Shown here one piece after another: positions 45,660 through 55,752 of a DNA stretch of 64,000 nucleotides. The stretch is from the NCBI RefSeq assembly GCF_000204055.1, contig NW_006768785.1, positions 407,958 through 471,957 on the forward strand, written 5' to 3'. The DNA is from Melampsora larici-populina 98AG31 (Eukaryota > Basidiomycota > Pucciniomycetes > Pucciniales > Melampsoraceae). Every line of letters starts with the position of its first letter. Positions within the stretch are counted from its first letter, which is position 1. Both the position numbers and the translations under genes were made by a program. Under the pieces are notes generated by a model. The model worked only from the letters and a program-made list of their open reading frames with translations, was not told where the DNA came from and searched no databases.

Positions 45660-46304
45660 ATCATTACACCACTTCAATCAGTTTTGGTCTCCGGACTAAG
45701 AATCAGCTTGAAGACCAACCAAGGAACTCACCATCACCTTGAAGGTCAGTCAATTGATCTCTTTACTCATGCTTTGAACAAGTTTGAAGTCAAACATTTG
45801 ATCCTAACTACACTCTCACTGGTGATTTTTAGTTTGTGGCAAGGCATCTCATCCTTGGCCCCTGGATATTTTACATTTTCGTTCATTGAAGTTCATTGAG
45901 GTTCATTTCATTGATAGTTTCTTGTTCATGATTTGGAAACAGGACTAGAGAATCGTACATTAACCTGATTCCGTTCTTTTCAAGTTCTGCATACATAGAG
46001 GGTCATATTGTTTGAACGACATATATCGACTTATGTTACCGTGGTCAAACCTTGAGTAGAACATACAGTCTCTTCATTGCCGTTGAGATTCAACCCTTCA
46101 ATTTGTCTTCTTTCACTTACTCCTATCATCAACATCATCATCAACAACATTGTCATTCTGTGTGGCATATTGGTTGTCACATCACCTAACTTTCAACTCG
46201 GACCCTTCAATTCCTATTCAATCAGTCAAATTTCTTTCACAATCAATCCATCAAGTTCAATCTTGAACTATCAATCTCAAGAGATAACCTTACCTTTCCT
46301 GTGA
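45660..46304. other. Intergenic
   Basis: No gene or element boundary recognised. Confidence 0.45.
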
Positions 46305-46560
46305 ACCAATCTGTCAGCCAAGTCGAATTTGGAACGATTGATCCCAAGAGCCGTTTATCTTTCTTACAAGCCATTGTATTGGTTGAGTCCCATTCTAAAC
46401 ATCAATCCCAAAAGTCACCCTTCATCTTTCTTCCAAATTCTATTTGTCAAGTCGTACTCTGAACAATCGATCGCAAGAGTCACCCTTCATCTCTTTCACA
46501 GATCAATCTATTGGTTGAGTCCTCTTCTGAACAATCGATCTATTCCAAGAGTCACTCAAA
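46305..46560 (+). repeat. Diverged tandem repeat, unit about 70-75 bp
   Basis: About four imperfect units, each with a TTGGTTGAGTCC-like block, a TCTGAACAATCGATC-like block and AAGAGTCACCCTTCATC. The units are too diverged for a recent expansion. The frames running through it are probably not genes. Confidence 0.6.
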
Positions 46561-46960
46561 TCCTTTATCTTTACTTGATCTTCATATTCAAACTCTTGAT
46601 TGCTGTTATTTCAACGACTTCAATTTCGAATCATCTTCATCTCTTCCTGTTCATCCATCAAGACTGTCAAAAACCGTAAGCTCATTCAAAAATATATGCA
46701 ATAGTTAACCCTTCCCCAGAAGTGTTTGGCAGGATGTAACATCCATTCAATCTCCCGCGTTGGAAGTGTTGAACAAGTGCTACATTCCCTCAATCTCACA
46801 ACTGTTGTTGTGGGCGTAACCTAGGGATACTTTACTTTGTTCAACACTTCTTTCAAAAAATATTAAATGCATGTTGCATTCTTTCATGCATGGCCTCTTG
46901 CCACACTCTTCAAAACTATTGGACCTTTCATGAAAACCTGGTTATCTCCTCAATCATGTT

Positions 46961-46998
46961 TATATAACTATGGTTCCGCTGCACGCGATAGTTATATA
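46961..46998. other. Perfect 11-bp inverted repeat (hairpin)
   Basis: TATATAACTAT (46961-46971) and ATAGTTATATA (46988-46998) are exact reverse complements around a 16-bp loop, about 130 bp upstream of the TET/JBP-like start. Possibly a subterminal or regulatory motif of the mobile element; function unknown. Confidence 0.6.
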
Positions 46999-47127
46999 GA
47001 TGGGGTTTTGCTAGATGCCAGGTTTTCTTGGGAGGGCTTGAGGGTTTTGAAGGATGAAGCTTTGTTTTGTGATTGTCTGACCACCTTTGACTGATTGAGG
47101 TTCTTTTGCTTGATAGGTGATTTCCAT

Positions 47128-48466
47128 ATGACCAAGCAAAAACCCAAATACCGGGCCAAATCAACCCAGCTTAAGCGTTCAAAGGATCATAAGGATCAAT
47201 TGATTGTTAAGAATTCGGAGAAAAAAAACAAACTCCACAATCCACCACCTGAGCCTCCGACTGTTGCGAGTGCTACACAATCAAGACTAGCAACCGGGCT
47301 TGTAAGCGCAAAGCATTCAAAGAGAAAGTCAAGAAGAAGTTTGGTCTACCTCCCAATGTCACTTTTATTCATCGAGCCAACCATGGTAAAAATTCACTCC
47401 TCACTTTAAAAACCGGAACTGCTGCGATCCTCAATCAGAACGGCACTAAATTGATTGCAGTAATCTGCTTCAACACTTGACAATATATTCAATCCAAAGG
47501 TAAAAAAGTACAAACTGAAGATAGTGAGCGATTGTTCAAACAGTTTGGACAATCTGTTTCAACCCTATATAACCATGGAATAGCCAGAAACCGAATCACA
47601 ACCAATGGACCAACAGTTGCACCTGGGAAAAGAAAACAAGGGGATATGTTTGCAATTGGGATGAGAGCTGGATATCGGAAGGGCGTCTTTGGAGGTCAGT
47701 ATCTCTGTATGTTTATTTTGTTTCCATCTGACAATTTGAGAAATGTTTAGGTCCTTATGCAATCAGTCACCAGACTGCTCTTTTGATCCATTCCATGGAA
47801 AAGGACCTCAGACGACAACAGAACCTGCCGTACATACAAAATTTCCTGGCCGGCCAGTTTTCTTCTCTTTCCCTTGAAGCTTATCAATCCAATTACAAAA
47901 TTGGTGCTAAGCTCGGCCTCTCATGGGCATCAAATCGATCTTTCAACTCACCCAACGGACAAGCCTTTGGTGGAAACTTTGTAATGACTCGTGATGAATG
48001 GTATAACAAGGCTCATAAAGATTGTGATGCTACAGGTTATTCATATGGATTGTTTGGCTTGATTAAACGTGGGACTGGAAAGCTTTACAGGTGTGGTAGC
48101 AAATCAAGACATGGATATGTAAAGGAAGGTCATTTCTCTTTCCCGGAATATAATATTCAAGTCAGCTTTGAAGATTGTGATGGAGTGGTGGAGATGGTCT
48201 GGGCGATGGATGTGGAACACCAGACAACTGAATCAACCACTCATGGTGCAAACGGTGACCGTGTTAAACCTCGACAATCCAAAATCACCCAATTTGGTTC
48301 ATTGTGTCAAGTTTCAAAGTTGATTGTTCAACGCATTAATTTGATTCTTAATAAAAGAAGTGCTATGAATGAGGAAGAATGGGTGGAATACCGTGAATCA
48401 AAAGTAGAAAATTATGCTGACAAGATTAAACGTAAATGTCAAACACACAAGAAACTTAGAATCTAA
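47128..48466 (+). pseudogene. TET/JBP-family 2-oxoglutarate/Fe(II) dioxygenase, decayed
   Basis: TET/JBP enzymes oxidise 5-methylcytosine (TET) or thymine (JBP) in DNA; fungal copies often travel with transposons. The exon from 47751 onwards is the catalytic part. HKD (His 48014-48016, Asp 48020-48022) fits the HxD iron ligands. FGLIKRGTGKLYRCG and FPEYNIQVSFEDCDGVVEMVW are core strands, VEHQT offers the distal His, and an Arg lies in the following QSKITQFGS region for 2-oxoglutarate. An intron at 47691-47750 joins VFGG to PYAIS in phase. Upstream, the basic N-terminus from the ATG at 47128 is in a different frame from KRKAFKEKVKKKFGLPP (about 47305). A TGA at 47478-47480 also breaks the latter frame just after AVICFNT. 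The copy is thus probably dead, unless introns were missed. It is tail to tail with a Tnp2 transposase. The family call is by motif order. Confidence 0.6.
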
Positions 48467-48668
48467 TAATCAGTGGATTTAGGGAAGCAATCCTGTACCT
48501 ACTCTGATGTTTGTAGAGTGAAAAGTTATCAAATTCTCAACCGTGATTCTCTTCATGTACCCCTTGTGTCTTGTAACTTGTGGACATGTCTGCAACACTC
48601 TGAGAAACGTAAAATTGTCAGTTCAAGTACATTACACTACAATATGAGGTTAAAGAGCGCACCATGCT

Positions 48669-49045
48669 TCAAAGGCTGACCAAGGAAATGGTTGGCTGTG
48701 ATATGGAAAAAGTCCCTGGCAAATTATGTCGCGCAGCACAGTGACCAAACAAGTTTTGGACACCAATAGTCTTTAGTGAAAGACGAATATTGTACTTGAG
48801 TGCTACATTCAGATGGGGTAGCAACCAATAAGGGCTGCAGTTCTCATCAATCGGGTCCAGTTTGCGAAAAACACGGAGAACAAAGACTGGGGTTGAAATG
48901 GTTTCATGCCGTACTATGTGCTGAATTACTCCATGTCCTTTTTGCCCTGAAATATCAAACTCTACATAGCTGTTCCCCGCATGTTCAGCATAAGTGCTGA
49001 ATGTTTTTCCACTATGTCGCCAACTCCTGGTCATATCAAGCTTTC
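48669..49045 (-). pseudogene. C-terminal part of the interrupted Tnp2 transposase
   Basis: This minus-strand frame (TRSWRHSGKTFSTYAEHAG, then FVLRVFRKLDPIDENCSPYW, ending SQPTISLVSL) is the 3' piece of the Tnp2-type transposase whose main part is at 55753-58487. The piece runs in frame into the 5-bp duplication at 49041-49045. The 6.7-kb element separates it from the rest. It ends about 200 bp from the stop of the TET/JBP-like gene on the opposite strand. Confidence 0.75.
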
Positions 49046-49323
49046 CTCAAACTTAACTAAGTCCAATCGTGCCTCGGATTTTTTAACAACAAGTCGTTTC
49101 CGAGGCACGAGGGACTTGGGCAATACGTTGGTTTTTTGGCACAGTAGGTTTTGGAATTTAGTAGAGCAAAAATCAAATTTGCTCTACACTCACCCACAGC
49201 CCATGCCCCATTCCCAAAGTTGGACCATATAGTCTTGTGCTTCTTCTGAAGAGAACTGTCTCTTCAGAATACTGGAAAAAAAATCAGGAAAGAAGTTCTC
49301 ATTGAGACAAAAACATTGTCTTC
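49046..49323 (+). repeat. Left 278-bp terminal inverted repeat
   Basis: Matches the reverse complement of 55470-55747 at about 94 percent by eye. Within it GTGCCTCGG (about 49069) and CCGAGGCAC (about 49102) form a palindrome, a possible protein-binding site. Confidence 0.9.
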
Positions 49324-49541
49324 AAAAATTGATCTGCTGCGAGAAATTACAGTGAGCTTTGTATGTAACTCGAATGTCAATCAGCGATAGTCGATGAGAG
49401 AATGAGACATTGAGTCCTCAATGAAAACTTTTGGTGCAATTGGATAAAGATATGGGTCTGAATGTAAAATCAACAGACAGTGTATCCCTTCATCTTTCTA
49501 TCCACCTCATTTGTGTTTGATCGTAACCAGAATTGTCAAAA

Positions 49542-52415
49542 ATGGAAGAAAACAAGAAAATCGTATCGAAACTTCCACCAATGGAAGAGCGATTGATCAA
49601 GATCTGTAAACTTATTGGTGAAATGGATATGAGTCCAAAAACGTTCATTCAGAACTTCCTCACCAGCACCGACATAGTTATCAAGGAGCGACGAGGGAAG
49701 TGGGGAACTAAAAAAGGCTGGAATGGGACAAAGCTTCTGATGACAACAATAGGAGAGCTTGTTAAGAGCGATGAAGAGGATGGACTCACAAGATGGTCAA
49801 AAGAGTTCATTTTAGAAGAGGTAAGATAGGAAGTGACTTCTATAAAACTCAGCATTGAACCTAAAGAGCTTATGTAGTACTGTTCCATTCGAATCATTCA
49901 TTTTCTTCCCTGTTTTCAAAGGCAAAAGAAATCGTGAATCAGGAAGATCCTCCAAGTGGCGAACCTCCCAATGGAATGTACTATCACTCAAAGAATGTAG
50001 CACAAGATTACTTCAATGACAGTGCCGAGAAAGAACAAATGTGTGAAATTGCATCAAGCATGTGTTTTATGCATAGCTTGATCAAATTAAAGCTGGAGTA
50101 TGCAACAAAGATGCGTGATAACCAAAGTACTGCTAGGACAGAAAAAAAGGAAAACCAAGAACATCAAGAAGTTGAGCATCTTGAAGGCAACATTGATGGT
50201 GATGAACTCCTGAGAAGATCTCCTAATGCGCTGCCAAGAATTGAGGAATATTGATTGAAAAAGGTTAGTTGTTGTCAAAGATAATCTCAAGTCAGATTTT
50301 GGAATATCATGAGCTAATATCATGATTTCAATCAAAATCTTTTGCACAGCTACCAGCAATAGTATGCTCAATGATCAGTTTTGCTTGTAATAGGAGACAT
50401 TCAGCAATGCAACTTCAAAATTCATTGACTTTTTTAGCGTGTGGTGTTACAGAAAAAATGAGTAATTATTTACACTTCTTAGGCTTGACACTATCTCAAA
50501 AGGTAGCAAATGAAGCAATGGATACCCTGAAAGAAGAAACCAAAAAGAAAATTTAATCCGTTTCTGCTAGATCATACAAAATCAGACCACTGTTATGTAT
50601 AGATAATATAGATATACAATCATCAGTTCATGATGGTAATGTAGACTCAACAAAGAAGACTTTACACAGAACTTGGGGATACTTACATGTAGTGCCTGAG
50701 CATTTAAGCAACAATATCACTCCGGAAGATGTTAGTCTTGAAACTTTTTATGATGCAATGGAGCAAAGCAAGTCTAACCCGGTCAATTTACATGATCTCT
50801 TACCTACAAATCAGGAAGAAATACACTTTAAATTAGCAAGGAAATCTCAATTGGTAAATACATTACTTGAACTAGTATTAAATAAAAATTCCTCAGCTTA
50901 TAATTATTGCAAAACACATCTTGAATTAGTACCACCTTCTGTTGATCCTATTGAAATGTACAAACCTGAAATTTATATGCTCAAATTAATGACAGCTTCA
51001 GAAAACTCAGCAACTGGAGTCGGACAAGTCCTTGAACACCTGATCAAACAGCTCGGATTGAAGCCAGAAGATTTTGCTGCACACTTTCAACAGGTTGAAG
51101 GTGATCTAGGTACTGTTCGCAACTTTGACTCAGCGGCTAAAAAGAGATTTCCAGCTGGACATCCCAAAGAAAGTCTACAGAATCTTATGTGTTGTTTAGC
51201 CGGATCACATACTATGTGGAATTTTACAAGTGCAATCGCCGATGTTTATCTCGCTGGAGTTCATCGAATGGCTGCAAGCTTAGGAATTCAATCTGAAAAG
51301 CTTTTTGATAAGAAAGATTTTGGACTCTTGATGACCGCAGTTCACAGGATCCATTCTGCAACACTTGCTTTCTTACTCAAGTTTGTTCTTCTTCTGTTTA
51401 TTTTAATCAAATTTCGAGTTGTATCTTCAATCTGATCAAGTCATTTGTGATTGTAGGGAATTCATATCTTCCAAGGGTCCTGGATTTGATCTTAGCAAGC
51501 CAGGTGTTGCTCAAGGTTTGATTGATGAAGTATATGAGAAATATTTTACTGGCGATTCCATTCGAGATGCTGAGAAGGCCGAGGACAACACCCTCTACAA
51601 CCTACGATTGAGATTACGCGACTTTTCAACAGTTGTTGAAGCAGATCAGGCTATGCAAGCCGGTGATATAGGATGTGTCATGTCAATGTGGAAGAGATGG
51701 GCAATCATGGCACAAGGAATCAAGAAACTGACTTCATATGCAATTCATCTGCCTAGATACATACTGGTTTTAGAAAAATATCTACCAAAGAAGTTTGCTA
51801 AAGTTATAAAGCATTGTTTATTGATTCCTTCGGCTGGCCGAGAGGGTCACTGGGTTACTAAGGACTTTTACCTTGAGATCCAGAATTTCTGGATTAAATA
51901 CTTTTACAATCGCTCAGTAAGGATTCATCTTTATCTCAAGCTTTGACAACTAAACAAGTGCACAACTGACTTGTCTCTTGAAAAATAACCAGGGAAGAGG
52001 AACTGATCTTGACAAACTGGTTGAACAATTCTCTCTTAATGTGCCATTAGTAAGAGCTCTTCAAATCAACCATTGGATTTACAAAACATATGCCATGAAC
52101 TGATGACTCTGATTAATGTAGTTGCAACACTTGATCCATCAACTCTGTCTACAATTGGGTCTTGAGCACGTTTACCAAAATAATACACACCCAATAAGCC
52201 CAGAATCCCTTACACGATTCATGCACATGGCTCGTGATCACCTCGCCGACCCCAAACTCATCAAAACTGAACGTGACACCTTGATTCTGGCCCCATTGGA
52301 TGATATTCATGCTGATGGGATTGTGAAATCCAAGTCAATGATACAGAAAGAAGATTGGGAACACAAGCCATGTCGATTTGCCTGGGGGTCTTTATTGGGC
52401 TTAACTATAGCGTGA
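49542..52415 (+). pseudogene. DUF6589-family protein gene, two in-frame stops
   Basis: DUF6589 is a large uncharacterised domain common in basidiomycete genomes. Exons include 49542-49820, 49922-50263, 50350 to about 51370, about 51455-51917, about 51993-52050 and 52121-52415. Blocks typical of the family: CNRRHSAMQLQNSLTFLACG, YLHFLGLTLS, CIDNIDIQSS, RTWGYLHVVPEHLSNNITPE, IYMLKLMTASENSATGVGQV, EGDLGTVRNFDSA, MCCLAGSHTMWNFTSA, then HWVTKDFYLEIQNFWIKYFY and LVEQFSLNVP. In-frame stops lie at 50252-50254 (TGA; plausibly once TGG) and 50554-50556 (TAA; plausibly once CAA). The first could in principle be skipped by an alternative splice, the second less easily. Without the stops the product would be roughly 800 residues. 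It may be the mobility protein of the surrounding element. Confidence 0.75.
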
Positions 52416-52510
52416 AATGCTCAATGACTACAAGTTTTATGTATGGCAGCAGTGAATTTTCAAATACTAGTAAATTGATGTGAAAGAATGACTTGCCTCT
52501 ATGACCAGAG

Positions 52511-54936
52511 TTACAATGAGTCTTCTCCTTGTAATTTAAGTCGTAATTTATTCCTCTTCTCTTCTTCTTCCTGTTGTCTACGAGCCTCATTTTCCAAGCA
52601 CTTTTGAATTCGTAATGCAGCCTTTTTTTTCTTTTCTTCAGCCAAAGCTTCTTTGATTTTCATTTTCTCTTTGTATTCATGCCAAATCCGAGTCCCTCCT
52701 TCCCGAGCTGCCAAATCTTTTGCTTCATCTCTTTCTTTTTTTTCAATATGAGCCCGATAACTTTCTGATGTTTTCCATAGTTCAATAGTCTGTATAATCA
52801 ATTCAAAAGTTCCTGGCAGAGGCTCACTTCCCAAGATTCCGCGGAGATGTTGGCCTAGAAGAACAGTTTCATAATTTTTAACTACTATCCAGAGTTCTTC
52901 ATAGTTGAAAAGCTGGATTGGATCGAAATCGGACCCGTCCGGATAGTAATTGTGAAAGAGCTTATGGAAGGCTTCTGTTAGATCTGCGGCTAGTGCTATC
53001 ATTGGTGCAGAGCTGTAGATTTCGTCGTCGTCGCTGCACAGAATTGGTCTTCCTGAAATGGACTTCGGAGGTGGTGGTAACATCCGCAGAGCATTCAGGA
53101 AGCTTTTTTCAGGAAGTTCCATTGGGACTGTCAAGCGGTTTATAATCCCCTGGAATTTGATGCGATCGGTAGTTTTAAGAGCATCAATGAGCTGGATTGC
53201 GCCAACAGGACCGCAGGATGAACATTGACAAGGCTTCATTTCAGCAGCGGCTTGTCGATTCTTCTCCTTGATGTAGTTTGCATCATCAACTGATAGAGGA
53301 ATCTTGCCGTACCTGAGATTTTAACAGAATCAGAAAATGATAAACCTAATTGGAATTCAAGTGAAGTAAAAGGAAACATCCAAAGTATCACAATTCAACG
53401 CCACATGGAGGCAGACTGGAGTGACTCAAAAGGCGTGCATCCGGTCATCATCATTCATATCAGCATCTCTTGAAAATTCTTCAACAGAGTTCTGTCCAAT
53501 TGATCGGTGAGGTTCAACAAGAAAAATGGCCACACTATCCTTCCCACCCCTCCCACCTCTTCCTGCCATCTGAATCATAACATCCGGATCCATAGCGCCC
53601 ATGATAATTACACTTTCTACCTCATGCCAGTCTTGACCTAACCCCAGGGCTGTTGTTGCAGAAATGATGCAAAACTTTCCTTGACCATACTCAGCAGCTC
53701 GAGTGAGCTTATCTTTAGGACCTGTAGCAGCATGATAAGTACGGCAACACGAGCTGTTTCCATCATTTGCACTGTTTGGATTTCCTCTAGCAATATGAAC
53801 TTGCTGGGAGACAACAAGAGTGGAGTCTTGCTGGCCGGAGTAGATGATAGTTGAAGGAAGTTTTTCATCCGAAACTACAGACTGATGTGGAATCAGCTGG
53901 ACTAGATCCTTGGCTGTGTCCAATGGTCGAGTAAGATACATGCGGATAAATTGTATTTCTGGTCAAACTAGCTCGGCTCGGATGAGAACACGGTTTTGTG
54001 GTACAAGGTGGAGGCTATTCCAAATTCTCTCAATAGCAATCGGACGACAGGTGGCTGACAGTAGAAGCACTGGTACTTTATCTGTAGCTGTAAGGGCTTG
54101 ACCAAGATCACCGTAAGACAGTCTGAATTCACATACATCGGCGAGTTGCTTATGACTTTGAAGTCCTTTTGTATGTCCGCTAGCAACAAGACCCCACGAA
54201 TAGATGACATGAGCTTCATCAACAACCTTCAGGATAAGGTGTTTTTGAGAATCTGTACTATAATAAAACTTCTGAAACTTTTTACTATTCAGGAACATTT
54301 CAGGACTCTATATGGAATTGCACTATTCTGTTGATTAGAAATCTGATTGATGATGATCAAGATGATAAGTATGCAAGATATGTACCAGGAAAATCGCTCG
54401 ATAGAAGTGAATCTTTAGTTGCTTCCATACATCTGCATCGGTTGCTGAAACCTTGGTCAGGTTTATTCCTGTTATTCCTGGCAGGAGTTCTAGCACCTAA
54501 GTCCATCAACAAAATACATACATAGCGATCAGGAATATTGATCAGCTTGACATTGAAGGAACTATTAAAAAACACCAACCTGATTATCGCCTAAAGCATC
54601 CAGAGGGTTTATAACAACCAGGACTGGGAGTGTTTCCGGTGGAAACAGAAGCAAGTAGGCAAGTGCGATTCTTGACTTTCCAAAGCCAGTACCTGCCAGG
54701 AGCATTGTATTGAACCCATTGATAACGCTGACAATGGTTTCTGCTTGAACCTCCTTTGCAGTTTTCTGAAAGTGGCGTTTGAAATCGCTCTTTGCAGTCT
54801 TCTTTTGATATGACAAAGAACCTTTCACCAAACTTGCAGGCAACAGCGGCCGAGTAATTTTCAAAGGATCGTTCTTGTCATCTACTATGGAAGGTAGGGA
54901 CAGCTCTCGGTTCTTGTTTTGTAATTTTTGATCCAT
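52511..54936 (-). pseudogene. RecQ-like DEAH helicase gene, decayed
   Basis: SF2 helicase of the family expanded in basidiomycetes. The ATG at 54936 starts the first exon, which has the Walker A motif AGTGFGKSR and INPLDALGDNQ before a GT donor. Next exons read LELLPGITGINLTKV, SPEMFLNSKKFQKFYYS, then motif II VDEAH and motif III LLLSATCRP. Further on are TTALGLGQDW and motif VI QMAGRGGRGG. The C-terminal part has a Cys cluster (CQCSSC) and ends in a highly charged coiled coil. In-frame TGA codons interrupt the frame before PEIQFIR (about 53960) and after MHAF (53426-53428); the first stands where the family has Arg, consistent with CGA to TGA. Convergent with the DUF6589 gene, 95 bp between stops. 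A helicase inside a TIR DNA transposon is unusual. Confidence 0.75.
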
Positions 54937-55469
54937 GACTCAAGATGACTCTTGGTGTGGGTAATCAAGCTTTTGTTTTGGAAAGTTGTTTGAATCGAGA
55001 ACAATGAAAGTTTCAGATCAGAAGGGATCAAGAAAGCTCAATGATGAACAAATGAGATGGTGAAGTTTTTTCTTTTCCAAAGACAGGAAACAGTACGTTT
55101 CTCACAAATTAATGTACTTTCATCAACCACCAACCTTGATATCATATCAAGATTTGACGTCTCTTTTACTCTGACAGTCTTCTCTGCGACTTAAACTATG
55201 ATGTCTGATCTTATATCAACTCCTTATGTTCAACAACATCATCCTTTCTTTAGTTCAGCATTTCTTTTAGATACAAGGAAGCTTTTCATGTCTTGGTGTT
55301 CCTACATTACCTCCATCATCCTTGTATGTTGCATTTCAAGATGTAGACTATCCTCAGCAAAAGCGATGCTTTCCATTGGCAAAGAGGGATATTGAGAAAA
55401 AAATCAGCAAATTGAAATTTGGGACTACATACGGATCTCTGTAATCCGCAGCCGATTCTCAAAATCCCT
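54937..55469. other. Internal non-coding part of the 6.7-kb element
   Basis: Lies between the helicase start codon and the right inverted repeat, and is the presumptive helicase promoter. Confidence 0.55.
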
Positions 55470-55747
55470 GAAGACAATGTTTTTGTCTCAATAAGAACTT
55501 CTTTCCTGATTTTTTTTCCAGGATTCTGAAGAGACAGTTCTTTTCAGAAGAAGCACAAGACTATATGGTCCAACTTTGGGAATGGGGCATGGGCTGTGGG
55601 TGAGTGTAGAGCAAATTCAATTTTTGCTCTACTAAGTTCCAAAACCTACCGTGCCAAAAAACCAACGTATCCCCCAAGTCCCTTGTGCCTTGGGAACAAC
55701 TTGTCGTTAAAAAATCCGAGGCACAATGTGACTTAGTTAAGTTTGAG
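55470..55747 (-). repeat. Right 278-bp terminal inverted repeat
   Basis: Inverse of 49046-49323. Of roughly 16 mismatches between the arms about half are C/T or G/A differences at CpG positions. One (AAATCAAATT against AAATTGAATT) is best explained by independent decay of a TCGA in each arm. Confidence 0.9.
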
Positions 55748-55752
55748 CTTTC

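Larger units (their letters stand above)
49046..55747. mobile_element. 6702-bp TIR transposon carrying DUF6589 and RecQ-like helicase
   Basis: Terminal inverted repeats of 278 bp (49046-49323 and 55470-55747) begin CTCAAACTTAACTAAG. A perfect 5-bp duplication, CTTTC, lies at 49041-49045 and 55748-55752. The element interrupts a Tnp2 transposase frame; taking out the element plus one CTTTC restores it. Inside are only two gene-sized units: a plus-strand DUF6589 gene and a minus-strand RecQ-like helicase gene, pointing toward each other. No DDE or tyrosine-recombinase transposase, HUH endonuclease or reverse transcriptase is readable. Which protein, if either, moves the element is unknown; DUF6589 is the obvious candidate. 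Both genes carry stop codons, so this copy is likely non-autonomous now. Confidence 0.9.

Noticed and set aside
46329..46708. Plus-strand frames in the 46.3-46.7 kb region as a secreted-protein gene
   Set aside because: They follow the imperfect 70-75 bp tandem repeat, and no signal peptide, splice structure or homologous motif supports coding.
48634..48650. CACTACAAT near the 3' end of the Tnp2 remnant, as a possible CACTA terminus
   Set aside because: No matching inverted TTGTAGTG end was found on the other side of the Tnp2 gene, and no 3-bp duplication is visible.
52511..53239. The helicase C-terminal part as a separate gene
   Set aside because: It continues the helicase across an intron; the Cys cluster and charged tail are the normal end of this helicase family.
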